From the NCBI GenBank assembly GCA_046346965.1, contig JAXMHB010000022.1, positions 1-57,483 on the forward strand: DNA of 57,483 nucleotides. The letters are read 5' to 3'. The notes under the pieces were generated by a model. It did no database searches. It was not told where the DNA came from and worked only from the letters and a program-made list of their open reading frames with translations. Positions 25,836 through 34,596 of the stretch are shown here, one piece after another. Source of the stretch: JAXMHB01 sp046346965 (GTDB lineage Bacteria > Pseudomonadota > Gammaproteobacteria > Xanthomonadales > SZUA-5). The stretch's first letter is position 1, and the number at the start of each line of letters is the position of its first letter. Made by a program: the position numbers and the translations under genes.

Positions 25836-26356
25836 TGGACAGCCTCGCTGGACCGCAGGACGCGCGCGGGCACGCCTCCAATCAGTGTCTTTTCTTGAAA
25901 ATGTCCGGTCACCACCGCGTTCGCCGCGACCGTGACGTCATCGGCCAATTGCGTACCAGCTACTACGGTAACTTTGCTTGCCAGCCAACAATTGCGGCCT
26001 ATCGTGATCTCACGAGTCTCGATTCCGCTGTGACGCAGGGGCAATCCCGGTATGCGCCGATGATTCATATCTCGAATAGATACCAAATCGGCAATCATCG
26101 TTTCCGCACCTATTCGAATGGATTGAAAGCATGCGATGGTGGTTCCATGCCCCACGTAGACGTGATCGCCGATCTCCAGACGAGCGCCGGCACCAACGAC
26201 GATTTCGACATCGCGATCCAAACTGCAGTGTCGCCCGATCACCAGCGAACCGCCGGGCTCAACACGCAGAATGCAGCCTGGCCCGATCATCGGCGCCCCG
26301 GCTGCTTGTACGCCCGAGCGCCATTGCCAGAGCGCCCCCCGCAACCCCGCCAGCAT
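25832..26356 (-). CDS. left-handed beta-helix (hexapeptide) acyltransferase
   Basis: 174-aa protein whose core is a run of hexapeptide repeats (about 27-160: IGRHCSLDRDVEIVVGAG, LEIGDHVYVGHGTTI, ITIGRNCWLASKVTVVAG, ADDVTVAANAVVTG), ending VLIGGVPARVLR as in WcaF/MaA/NeuD-type acetyltransferases. It probably O-acetylates a sugar, from acetyl-CoA. The ATG at 26356 is 14 nt after the upstream stop. The frame stays open upstream to 26731 inside the next gene and is not coding there. It overlaps the GT2 stop by 4 nt. Confidence 0.85.
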   Translation of the reverse strand: MLAGLRGALWQWRSGVQAAGAPMIGPGCILRVEPGGSLVIGRHCSLDRDVEIVVGAGARLEIGDHVYVGHGTTIACFQSIRIGAETMIADLVSIRDMNHRRIPGLPLRHSGIETREITIGRNCWLASKVTVVAGTQLADDVTVAANAVVTGHFQEKTLIGGVPARVLRSSEAVQ

Positions 26357-26370
26357 CCGGCCTGCTCGCG

Positions 26371-27345
26371 CTACCAATAGGCACCGCCTTCGACGCTCTG
26401 GTGCGCGCGCGGCGTTTCCTGCGGCGCCGGCCGCACCCAGTGCTCGTTGACCAGCGCCATGACTTCCGGCCGGTCCTCCCAGCGTTTGCCGGCAATGCCG
26501 AACAACAGCTGCGTTGCGCCACCGATGTGGATCGCGCTGCGGCCGCTGCGCTTGACGTGGGCCGCCAGCGGAAAGCCGTAAGCCCCGGCGCCGATGATGG
26601 CCACGTCGAAATCGAGCGCATCGATGCCGCGCTTCATGTGCTCCAGGGCCGCGAACCAGTCGGGGAAGGCACTCGGTTCGCCGGCCAGCGTCTGCACCGC
26701 TTTGAGCGTCAGCAGTTCGCAGTCCGGCCACACCGCGCGATCGGCGAACAACAGATGGCGCTTGGCGTACTGGCGGCGGATCGAATCCTCATAAGGGTGC
26801 ACGACCAGCACGCGACGGCTGGCCAGCTGCTGGCTCCAGGGCTCGGCGTGGTAGTAGGGCTCCAGACCGCGCGGCAGGATCGGAATCGCCGCGGGTGCGT
26901 GGCGCCGCATCAGCTCATCCTCGTAACGGCGGTACCAGATCGCCAGGATGTCGGCCGCCTCGATCGCGTCCACCAGCGTGTCGGCGAGCCGCTGCACCGC
27001 GGCCGGCTCTGCCGGGAAGAAGCCGGCAATATGCTGCAGGCAGCGCAACAGTTCGGCGTCGAACCGCGCCGGTTCCGCGCGCACGCGACTGCGCCAACGC
27101 GTCAGCCCGCCCGCCTGTTCGGCGCGGACGCCGGCGGCGCCGGAGATGGCATCGAGCTCGTGGAAGCCGAGCCGTCCGGCCATGAACGAGCGGCCGCTGC
27201 GGAGGGCGTCGGCGATCAGCTGATTGCCGCCCGCGTCCGAGCGCACCGCATGCCCGGCATAGATGCCGAGCGCGCGCTCGCTGCGGATGCGCAGCTGAGT
27301 CAGCCCCGAGTACAGCTTGCGCGCCAGCGCCAGCCCGTCAGTCAT
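26371..27345 (-). CDS. uncharacterised protein of polysaccharide loci, possibly GT-D-like
   Basis: 324 aa, no membrane helix, no signal peptide. I cannot assign a family with confidence. The N-terminal part has SFMAGRLGFHELDAI, loosely like the R-x-G-D-G-E opening of GT-D (DUF1792) glycosyltransferases. The C-terminal part has FDVAIIGAGAYGFPLAAHV, then AIHIGGATQLLFGIAGKRWE and a terminal VEGGAYW; the glycine-rich turn and the G-G-x-x-Q-L-L-F-G-I motif look like a nucleotide-binding half of a Rossmann-like fold. ATG at 27345 overlaps the GT2 stop by 8 nt, so it is in the operon. A glycosyltransferase or a sugar-modifying role is inferred from context only. Confidence 0.75.
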   Translation of the reverse strand: MTDGLALARKLYSGLTQLRIRSERALGIYAGHAVRSDAGGNQLIADALRSGRSFMAGRLGFHELDAISGAAGVRAEQAGGLTRWRSRVRAEPARFDAELLRCLQHIAGFFPAEPAAVQRLADTLVDAIEAADILAIWYRRYEDELMRRHAPAAIPILPRGLEPYYHAEPWSQQLASRRVLVVHPYEDSIRRQYAKRHLLFADRAVWPDCELLTLKAVQTLAGEPSAFPDWFAALEHMKRGIDALDFDVAIIGAGAYGFPLAAHVKRSGRSAIHIGGATQLLFGIAGKRWEDRPEVMALVNEHWVRPAPQETPRAHQSVEGGAYW

Positions 27346-28186
27346 GGTGGCCACCTCGAAGTCGTTTCCAGCCCTGTCGCAGCCAGTGACGCGCGCGCAG
27401 AGCCGGGCGCAGCACGCGCTCGGCGCGTTCGGCGCGGCGCAGAAAGGCATCGCGATCGGCCGCGATCAGGCGCACGCGATCGAGCGCCAGCTCCAGTCCC
27501 AGATGTGCCGCCAGCACGCGCACAATCTCGGCCTCGCCTTCGACCGCCATCGCTGACGTTTTACCGGCCTCGTAATAGCGATAGGCCGACAATTCCTCCG
27601 CGATGGCACCGGCGGGCGCCAGTTTGACCAGTCGCAACCACAGGTCCAAATCCATCGCGTAGTGCAGATCCTCGCGCACATGGTTGCCGGCGCGCTGATA
27701 CAGTCTGCGCCGGAAAAAAGTGCTCGGCTGGGCAATCCAGTGCGTGCGCCAGTCGCTCAACTGCGCGGGCTCGCGCAACTCGGCGGTGCGCCCGTAGGCA
27801 TACAGCCACTGCCCCTCGGCACTGATGAAATGGCCGCTGCCCGTCCACCAGTCGATTTCCGGCTGGGCACGAATGTGCTCGCGCACAGTGGCGAGCGCGC
27901 CCGGCAGCAGCAGATCGTCCGAATTGAGCCAGCCCAACCATTCGCCGGTCGCACGCGCGAAACCTTTGTTGATCGCATCACTCTGACCACGATCCTTCTC
28001 GCTCACCCACCACGCCAAGTGCGGCGCATAGCGTTCGATCACCGCCACCGACTCGTCGCGACTGCCACCGTCGACGACCAGGATTTCGAGATCAGGGTCT
28101 TTTTGCGCCAGCAACGAGTCCAGCGTCGCCGCCAGGAAGCGCCCCTGTTGATAGGACGGGACGACGATGCTGATGCGGCCGTTCAT
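27338..28186 (-). CDS. glycosyltransferase family 2
   Basis: 282-aa GT-A enzyme, GC-rich like the locus ends: ISIVVPSYQQGRFLAATLDS, ILVVDGGSRDES, WVSEKDRGQSDAINKGFA, WLNSDDLLLPGAL (acidic motif near residue 92), and MDLDLWLRL. It is a probable paralogue of the gene at 23993-24898. ATG at 28186 overlaps the AT-rich membrane-protein gene by 4 nt, exactly at the border of a composition block. Acceptor and sugar unknown. Confidence 0.88.
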   Translation of the reverse strand: MNGRISIVVPSYQQGRFLAATLDSLLAQKDPDLEILVVDGGSRDESVAVIERYAPHLAWWVSEKDRGQSDAINKGFARATGEWLGWLNSDDLLLPGALATVREHIRAQPEIDWWTGSGHFISAEGQWLYAYGRTAELREPAQLSDWRTHWIAQPSTFFRRRLYQRAGNHVREDLHYAMDLDLWLRLVKLAPAGAIAEELSAYRYYEAGKTSAMAVEGEAEIVRVLAAHLGLELALDRVRLIAADRDAFLRRAERAERVLRPALRARHWLRQGWKRLRGGHHD

Positions 28187-29748
28187 TCGACTTGCCTGCA
28201 GACTTCAAAGACGGATTTCGACCATATGCATTCAGTCCCACTACAGTCGAGTTCGGAACCGATTGGAGCGAAAACAACGAACCCAAATACAGCAACCTCA
28301 GGCGGAACTTCCAAACGTCCAAACGGCTTCTCAAAATACTGTCGGCTGCGACAATCCAGCACAAGCTGGTGGTTCACGCGCGCTGCGGGCTGCGCAGAAG
28401 AACTCAAGAACCGCTCCGATCCAAATGACCTCTCATCGGCAATCAAAACTCGATCCTCCGGATGCGCAAACTTATAAAATGCACCACGCAGGAAGAAAAT
28501 CTCTGACTGTCCCCAAGCCGACCCATCGCGGGATAGCTGCCATCGATTCCAATCGAATCCGATGCCTCGCGTTCCAATCAAAGAACGCACCCGCTCGAAG
28601 TCTCGCTGAGCCGCTGCAAGATCGACACCGCTGTGCAGGAACCAGCCACAGAGGAGCATTTGCATAACCCAACCCTTGGAAGCGAGCCCCAATGAAACCA
28701 GTGATGCAAGCCGTGCCGGAAGGCTCGCCCATCGGTAATGAGGAACCAGCAACAGCCCAGGAGCCAACGCGTATAAGTTATAGGAATGCCAGGGGCGAAG
28801 CAAAAAGGCGTGCAGTGACGCAACAAGAATGACCACCGACAAGGCTAACCGAATACGCCACACATCGCCTCCCCGAAGAGCGAATCTCATCCCAACGACC
28901 GCACCAACCGCCAAAATCACTCCAAAGTAGGGCCTCAAATAATTTCCAGACCCAATATTGAAATTAACCGCCCACAGTGAAAAGTCGTTTCGCAGTTCGC
29001 CACCCAGCAATTCGAACAGTCGAGGAATCGAAATCCATGGTGGCTCGAAGAGGCTCATCAGCATAGCGAAGATTGAGACGCCCCAAAACGCAGCAGGCAA
29101 CAAAAACCGCAAGCCACTCGACTGCCGGGATATTAAGCAATAGATTGCCAAGGCACCACCTGCGACCACAGCGGCGGTCGGCTGGGTTCCACCCAACGCG
29201 CCAACCAGCAAACCCAACTGCCACGGGGAGTGCTCACGCCTACCCAACAACCAAAATAAGCCTGCACCCAACACCAGGATGAAGGTCGACTCTGGCCTTC
29301 CGTACATGTTAATAGTAGAGAGCACCAATAAACCCAATCCTGCAGCCAACCCTTGAATTGTGGCAACTGGATCCACAACCTTGCGCAGAACCAAATAGAA
29401 TACAAGCAAGCCGAGACTGTCGATTATGAAAACAGCCGCATAGACGCCCTGCACCGTATCCTCAAGTGATAACAAGGTCAGCAAGAGCAAATGGACTGGC
29501 GGGTACACTATTGCACTGTGAGCACCGAATACCTCAGAATTTACCGTCACAAACTCGGTCAATTCGTTAGTGAAACCTCTACCATTCAAGAAATTGACTA
29601 CCGCAACCACCCAATATGCGCCATCACTGATGGAAATGGGTTGAATTAACGGCACAATAGAGAGGAACGCAAGCAGCTTTAAAGCCAACCCGAGCAGCAA
29701 AGCGCTCGTCAGGATCAAATCAAGTGACCTGCGAGTCTTAGCCAACAT
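28183..29748 (-). CDS. polytopic membrane protein, GT-C-like or polymerase-like
   Basis: 521-aa protein with about 9-10 hydrophobic segments in residues 10-395 and a soluble C-terminal tail of about 120 residues. The first loop contains SDGAYWVVAVVNFLNGRGF, and later YGRPESTFILVLGAG and LRPWHSYNLYALAPGLLL, the general layout of GT39/GT87-type mannosyltransferases. It is AT-rich (29 of 60 G+C at 29461-29520) and shares its composition with the next two genes, suggesting transfer as a block. It overlaps neighbours on both sides (4 nt and 11 nt). Wzy-type polymerase is an alternative. Confidence 0.65.
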   Translation of the reverse strand: MLAKTRRSLDLILTSALLLGLALKLLAFLSIVPLIQPISISDGAYWVVAVVNFLNGRGFTNELTEFVTVNSEVFGAHSAIVYPPVHLLLLTLLSLEDTVQGVYAAVFIIDSLGLLVFYLVLRKVVDPVATIQGLAAGLGLLVLSTINMYGRPESTFILVLGAGLFWLLGRREHSPWQLGLLVGALGGTQPTAAVVAGGALAIYCLISRQSSGLRFLLPAAFWGVSIFAMLMSLFEPPWISIPRLFELLGGELRNDFSLWAVNFNIGSGNYLRPYFGVILAVGAVVGMRFALRGGDVWRIRLALSVVILVASLHAFLLRPWHSYNLYALAPGLLLVPHYRWASLPARLASLVSLGLASKGWVMQMLLCGWFLHSGVDLAAAQRDFERVRSLIGTRGIGFDWNRWQLSRDGSAWGQSEIFFLRGAFYKFAHPEDRVLIADERSFGSERFLSSSAQPAARVNHQLVLDCRSRQYFEKPFGRLEVPPEVAVFGFVVFAPIGSELDCSGTECIWSKSVFEVCRQVE

Positions 29749-30886
29749 TTTCGAGCAACCCTGAGATCATGCAACGCATCGAGAAGTTCTCTTGATGCCA
29801 TTGAATCAGATCCAACCGTCTCCGACCCAACTTGGTGCTTCGCTCCAACTCCTTGGAGATCGCGATTCTCAATGTTTCGGGGTCGTTGGAATCCACTAGA
29901 GTCAGGCGCTCACCGGCGCCATCAATGATCGCATCGGGAATTTTGCTGCGTGTGGACACGATCGGAATGCCCGAGGACACCGCGTTGCTGAACGAGGAGT
30001 TATTCGATTGCAGTCCGCCATCGAAAGGCAGACATAGAACATCTGCTTGGTCCAAGACCTCGGACAAGCGGGTTTCTTCTAAATCAGAATGCCAGTCACA
30101 GGCCACGCCTGTTGTCTTCACCAATGCTTTGAGCGACTCGAAATAGCGCACGCATTGACGTCGCCATTCAGTGTTCCCCGACACACTGCCCACGCCCCCT
30201 ACCAAAACCAGCCGCACCCTGCGCCCTTCTGCCCGAATGAGAGCAGCGGCCTGTACCAATTTCTCGACACCTTTTCCAGGATAGATCAAGCCAAAAAAAG
30301 CGACGACCAATTCTTCCGCACTAGCACGCTGCGCGTCGCTCCGACTCAGCCGAAGAAAAGCCGGCACCGGCGTCACAGCAGCAGGCAGCATTCTTCTGGC
30401 ATCGCTTTCCAAACCGGACCTGTGGGCATCACAGTAGAACAAGAGCCTGTCTGACAGCGCCAAGGCTCCATAACTGGGCGACAGGCCCACCATCCTGAAC
30501 AATCTCGCAAGATGTCTCCCAAAGACGACCGGGGTGACATTCGTTAGGTGGGAAACCACCGTTGGTCTCTTTGGAAGCCTCCTAATCAGCAATGGCAGTA
30601 ACGTCACCCACGGCAACTGATCATACGATCCACCGTCGAACAGAATCACGACCCTTTCGGGCTTCAGCATCCAGACGGACCAAAGAATCCTTAGCGCCGA
30701 CCACTTGCCCCACCGCGCGATCGGAATGATCCGCTTACCCGAAGTCAAAATCGTCGGTGCGGCATCTGGCTTGCAAGCAATTGTGAGCTCGCAGCCGGCT
30801 GCAACCAACTCTTCGACGATTGCCGCGTTCATGCGCTTTTCCGCAGGCACATCACCGGGCCCTACGGGATCTACAACAAGGAACAC
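29738..30886 (-). CDS. glycosyltransferase family 4
   Basis: 382-aa GT-B protein, AT-rich. Begins FLVVDPVGPGDVPAEKRMN; the donor half has VVAFFGLIYPGKGVEKLVQA, LVLVGGVGS and VLCLPFDGGLQSNNSSFSNA, the last in the place of the usual E-x7-E motif, where the first Glu is Asp. A stop codon lies in frame nine codons before the GTG at 30886, and no ATG intervenes, so the GTG start is well supported. It overlaps the membrane-protein gene by 11 nt. Sugar unknown. Confidence 0.82.
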   Translation of the reverse strand: MFLVVDPVGPGDVPAEKRMNAAIVEELVAAGCELTIACKPDAAPTILTSGKRIIPIARWGKWSALRILWSVWMLKPERVVILFDGGSYDQLPWVTLLPLLIRRLPKRPTVVSHLTNVTPVVFGRHLARLFRMVGLSPSYGALALSDRLLFYCDAHRSGLESDARRMLPAAVTPVPAFLRLSRSDAQRASAEELVVAFFGLIYPGKGVEKLVQAAALIRAEGRRVRLVLVGGVGSVSGNTEWRRQCVRYFESLKALVKTTGVACDWHSDLEETRLSEVLDQADVLCLPFDGGLQSNNSSFSNAVSSGIPIVSTRSKIPDAIIDGAGERLTLVDSNDPETLRIAISKELERSTKLGRRRLDLIQWHQENFSMRCMISGLLENVG

Positions 30887-30913
30887 TCTAGGCGCCCGGA
30901 TACGTATCGCGAC

Positions 30914-31828
30914 TTACTCTTGATAAGGGATACCGAGCAACTCGCGCAGGCACTGCGAAATACGCGCTCGCCACCCACGACCGTTGGCTAGGTAATTGGA
31001 CACGCGCACGAAATCAGGCAGACGCACGCGGACTCGCGCTGGGAATCCTGTGACACTTCGGTCTTGTATATCTCCGGGCCGTTCGCAATGACGTCCGTCG
31101 GTCTCGTGAGTCGAGTCAGAGCCAAAACCCGTTTGCGTCGTCAACGACCTGCCGGGAAACAGTCCCACGCCATTGGCCGCGAAAACGGTCAAATACCATC
31201 TAATGTCCCAGGCGTCCACCCGCCCCGTCGCTTGTTGCTGCAGCGTCTTGCGGAAGGGAAAGCCGCCTAGTACGTCAAAACGGAACCCGCGGAATGCGGA
31301 ACGCTCCAACCATGGCTTGAATCGCATATCACGATCAAAATGTCGCCACGCGCGTCGCCAAGTGCCCCAGCCCCAACTGCTGACCATGGGCAAAAAGGTG
31401 GAGGGTGCCTTTGTTCCGCAGGGAAAGGCATAACCCGACACATGCATCACCCGCTCATTCGTCGCGTAGCGCGTCAGCGCCGCGTTCATGTAAGCCAGGA
31501 AATGGCGCGACAGCACCAGATCGTCCTCCAGCACGATGACGCGGTCGTGCCGCGCCAGCACCTCGTCGATGCCGGCCACGATCGAGGCCGCGCAGCCGAG
31601 ATTGCGCGCACGCTCGATGACCTGCAGCGTGCCGGCGTGGGTAAACGCGCGCACCAGTTGACGGGTTGCTGCTACCGCAGCCTGATCGGCCTCGTGGCGC
31701 GGGCCTTCGCAGTACACGTACAAGGTCGACTGCGCGATCTCGGGATTGCGCGCCAGCGATTCCAGCAGGCGCACCGTGTGTTCCGGGCGACGGAACACGA
31801 ACAGCACGATCGGGGCGTACTCGCTCAT
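30914..31828 (-). CDS. glycosyltransferase (GT-A fold, GT2-like), mosaic gene
   Basis: 304-aa protein: PIVLFVFRRPEHTVRLLESL, NPEIAQSTLYVYCEGP, ARNLGCAASIVAGIDEVL, and RVIVLEDDLVLSRHFLAYMN with the acidic EDD near residue 102, then VSGYAFPCG and SWGWGTWRRAWRHFD. This family is common in LPS loci. The first 130 codons (31828 to about 31440) are GC-rich like the upstream genes, while the rest is AT-rich like the downstream block, so the gene may be a recombinant of two alleles. It overlaps the GT4 gene by 4 nt. The product looks full-length. Confidence 0.82.
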   Translation of the reverse strand: MSEYAPIVLFVFRRPEHTVRLLESLARNPEIAQSTLYVYCEGPRHEADQAAVAATRQLVRAFTHAGTLQVIERARNLGCAASIVAGIDEVLARHDRVIVLEDDLVLSRHFLAYMNAALTRYATNERVMHVSGYAFPCGTKAPSTFLPMVSSWGWGTWRRAWRHFDRDMRFKPWLERSAFRGFRFDVLGGFPFRKTLQQQATGRVDAWDIRWYLTVFAANGVGLFPGRSLTTQTGFGSDSTHETDGRHCERPGDIQDRSVTGFPARVRVRLPDFVRVSNYLANGRGWRARISQCLRELLGIPYQE

Positions 31829-32943
31829 GCGCCGGCGTGCATCTGCTGCAGATGGTCAAACCAGCGCTGGGCCACCGCGTCGACGGTGTAGGCCGCAGCG
31901 CGCCGCTGAGCGGCGAGTGCGAGGCGATCGCTGTCTGCCAGTGCCTGGCGCAGCGCAGCGCACAGCGCCAACGCCGGGGCCTGACCGCGGTGGTCGAAGC
32001 GCAGGCCGGTGACGCCGTCCTCGATGAAATCGTCGAAGCAGGCCAGCGCCGAGACCACCGGCACGGCACCGGCGGCCATGGCTTCCAGCGGCGCAACGCC
32101 GAAGGTCTCGCCCTGCTCCGCGAGCGAGGGATAGACGAACACCTGTGCCTGCGCGTAGTGGCGGGCGAGCGCATCGGCATCGAACTCGGGCTCGCACCAT
32201 TCGACAGGCAGGTCGGCATGGGCACGAGACAGTCGCTCGCGATAGTCCGCGCCAGCGCCGCCCTGATCGGCGCGATACGGCCCAATCACCCGCAGCCGCA
32301 GATCGCCGCGCTCGACGCACAGCAGGCGGAAGGCGCTCAGCAGCACTTCGATGCCCTTCTCCGGATGAATGCGTCCGGCATACAGCAACCGCCCGGCCCG
32401 AGGGCCGGCCTGGCGCTGGGCCGCTTGGCGCTGGCGTTCCACGTCGATGGCATAGGGCAAAACCGCGCAGCGCGCTGCCAGTTGCGGCGCCTCGCTCGCC
32501 AACTGGCGCGCGATGGCTTGCGTCGGCACCGCGCAGTGCAGCCCCGCCGGGTAGTAGCGAAACTGCCCCTTGGAGGCGCGACCGATGGCCACCAGCGTGC
32601 GCCGTGCCAGACCGCGCGCAGCCATCACCCAGGGCATGAAGGCATCGTTGGTGATGTACACATCCGCGCGCGGCAGCAGCCAGCCGTGCGCCAGCGCATA
32701 CAGCAGGCTGCGCGGGTAGTCGTACCAGCGCCGGCCGCGCGCATCAAAGCCGCCGGCACGCAGATAGCGCACCCCGGCAAGCTCCTCGCACGCCGCCTGT
32801 GCACGATCGGCGCGCGCATAGACCGTCACCTCGGCGCCCAGGCGCACCAGCGCGGGCGCCATCTCGCTCCAGAAGCGATGCACCGCGCCACCGCGCAGCG
32901 CCGGGACCGGGAGATTCGGGCCGGTGGCAATCAGAACGTGCAT
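31825..32943 (-). CDS. glycosyltransferase family 4
   Basis: 372-aa GT-B enzyme, GC-rich (39 of 60 at 32101-32160). Begins MHVLIATGPNLPVPALRGGA; the donor half has RLLYAGRIHPEKGIEVLLSA, LRVIGPYRADQGG and YPSLAEQGETFGVAPLEAMAAGAVPVV (E-x7-E type). ATG at 32943 shares its A with the stop of a coding remnant just upstream (TGATG), which shows that an operon partner once stood there. Overlaps the next gene by 4 nt. The sugar is unknown. Confidence 0.88.
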   Translation of the reverse strand: MHVLIATGPNLPVPALRGGAVHRFWSEMAPALVRLGAEVTVYARADRAQAACEELAGVRYLRAGGFDARGRRWYDYPRSLLYALAHGWLLPRADVYITNDAFMPWVMAARGLARRTLVAIGRASKGQFRYYPAGLHCAVPTQAIARQLASEAPQLAARCAVLPYAIDVERQRQAAQRQAGPRAGRLLYAGRIHPEKGIEVLLSAFRLLCVERGDLRLRVIGPYRADQGGAGADYRERLSRAHADLPVEWCEPEFDADALARHYAQAQVFVYPSLAEQGETFGVAPLEAMAAGAVPVVSALACFDDFIEDGVTGLRFDHRGQAPALALCAALRQALADSDRLALAAQRRAAAYTVDAVAQRWFDHLQQMHAGA

Positions 32944-33116
32944 CAGGACGCCGTGGATCGCCAAGCCGTGAACTCACGCGTCACCCGCTCTGCCTCGTTC
33001 GCGTCCAGATGTACCCCCTGGGAGACATGTACGGCCAAGAATTGCAGTGCCTGACGTTGCTGACTGCAAGCGGGCGGCGTGGGGCGCCCGTTTGAGAATT
33101 CGAGGTGAGTCAACAC
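32943..33116 (-). pseudogene. C-terminal remnant of an unidentified gene
   Basis: An open frame of 57 codons ends TGA exactly at the ATG of the GT4 gene (TGATG junction). It reads VLTHLEFSNGRPTPPAC ... ALQFLAVHVSQGVHLDANEA ... EFTAWRSTAS, GC-rich and protein-like at the end nearest the junction. The frame is closed by a stop at 33138-33140 and has no ribosome site. Upstream lies an AT-rich GT61 gene. The simplest reading is the tail of a gene whose front was replaced. I do not recognise the family. A short functional ORF starting at the GTG is less likely. Confidence 0.4.
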
Positions 33117-33172
33117 GCGACTAGGTCGAGCGGCAGTTCAGGCAACTCAACGGCACGTTGGCGCCATCAGCA

Positions 33173-34483
33173 CTATTCATTTCCCATAGCCTCAAAGAGC
33201 TTGCCGACATCACACTTCAAACGATCGGGATCGATGCGGAAGCTGGCATGAAGCTTAGCCGCCGGCTCTCCGCTCGAGTTGGAAACGTCGATGTACGTGA
33301 GATCAACCTCAACAATGCTGGCGACGGTCGAGAAAATCGATAACTCACTCTGTCCGTTCGCTAGGCAGATCACTTTGCAGCCGGGCGAGCAGAAGAGGAC
33401 ATTCGTAAACGCAGCACCGGTACAACCAGCCACCCACTCAGCCCGACTAAACATCCACACTTGTTCGGCTACGGAGAGCTTTTCCGGCGACACCAGTTCG
33501 AAGCCATACGCTGAAAAAACCCGGACCACATCCTCCTCATTATAGGTCCGCCGGCCAGACGCCCCCATCCTCGACAAAAATATTCGACGTCCGACCTTCA
33601 CCTCCTTGGCAAAGGGCATAATTCGCGACCTGAGATACAGGATGGATTTCGGAGAAAATACGCAATCTTGGTACTTTACCGATCTTTCGTCCTTGAAGTT
33701 TGGCGCCACCACATTGCAGAATGGCAGCCAGTACAATTCGCGAACGAGATGAAATTCGGCCATCTCGACGTATCGTACCGCTCTGCCCTCGCGATTCATG
33801 TAGCCAAGCAACTCGGTCAACTGTGGAACCTGGAGAATCGCTCGATCAATCAATACCGGCACGCTGACAGGGATGACACTGCCTTCAATCAGCAACCACT
33901 TGGAGAGGAACTCAAACATGAAATGGTAATAGTTTCCAGAGAAGTTGCCCGACAGCAGTATTCCCTGATTGATCGCATCTCCAGCGCGGTACTTTACGAG
34001 AAAGAGATCATCACGATTACCCACCACCCCTGGATCCGTGTAGGCCCATGACTGACTGCGGTCATGAAAGTATGGCTCATACAGCGCCTGATCCTTTCCG
34101 ACCTTTATCAGATTGGACGAGCCAATGACTCCGGCATTGCGAAGCAACCACACCGAGCAGTCCAGGAAATAATCACTCCGCCCGCTCCGGCCGACATGCA
34201 GGAATTTGGGCATCATCGCACAAGCCTGCAACGTGACTGGATGCACCAACTCTGCATCTTGCGGAGACGGAGCGCGAACCAGGCGCACCAAATCGATACG
34301 TGCACTGCGCCCGATCAGATTGAATACCTTGAGGAAAGCCGGGATCAGACGAAGACCAACAATCGACCCAAGCAGTCGCACCAGCACTTTTTCGCCGACG
34401 CGCTGCTTGATGGCACCCAAAAAGACCAAATAGCGGCGAATAACGGTCTTGATTACCTTCAAGCCGACACGCCTCGCCAACAC
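33173..34483 (-). CDS. glycosyltransferase family 61 (DUF563-type)
   Basis: 436-aa protein, AT-rich (29 of 60 G+C at 33661-33720). GT61 features: GNYYHFMFEFLSKWLLI (about 177-193), RRIFLSRMGASGRRTYNEEDV (the R-x-Y/F-x-S-R motif), and EQVWMFSRAEWVAGCTGAAFTNVLFCSPG, the C-terminal family signature. The start is uncertain: GTG at 34483 with no visible Shine-Dalgarno. It is not joined to its neighbours: 57 bp to the remnant on one side, 113 bp to the aminotransferase on the other, and a possible promoter lies in the latter gap. It is probably a laterally acquired cassette. A second GT61 lies at 37314-38465. Confidence 0.82.
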   Translation of the reverse strand: MLARRVGLKVIKTVIRRYLVFLGAIKQRVGEKVLVRLLGSIVGLRLIPAFLKVFNLIGRSARIDLVRLVRAPSPQDAELVHPVTLQACAMMPKFLHVGRSGRSDYFLDCSVWLLRNAGVIGSSNLIKVGKDQALYEPYFHDRSQSWAYTDPGVVGNRDDLFLVKYRAGDAINQGILLSGNFSGNYYHFMFEFLSKWLLIEGSVIPVSVPVLIDRAILQVPQLTELLGYMNREGRAVRYVEMAEFHLVRELYWLPFCNVVAPNFKDERSVKYQDCVFSPKSILYLRSRIMPFAKEVKVGRRIFLSRMGASGRRTYNEEDVVRVFSAYGFELVSPEKLSVAEQVWMFSRAEWVAGCTGAAFTNVLFCSPGCKVICLANGQSELSIFSTVASIVEVDLTYIDVSNSSGEPAAKLHASFRIDPDRLKCDVGKLFEAMGNE

Positions 34484-34522
34484 CGGGCGCCAAATGCAAC
34501 CATGTCCACTCCGATCAATGAC

Positions 34523-34551
34523 ATAAAAGGCACAAACTCTCTACGTGACAA
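34523..34551 (-). promoter_or_regulatory. possible sigma70 promoter for the AT-rich GT61 gene
   Basis: On the minus strand TTGTCA (34551-34546) and TTTTAT (34528-34523) are 17 bp apart, about 40 bp before the GTG at 34483. The -10 match is weak and the region is AT-rich, so chance is possible. Confidence 0.3.
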
Positions 34552-34596
34552 GTAGCCCCGGCCAAATTCGGATCGCAAGGCTTTCGAAAAAGCACG

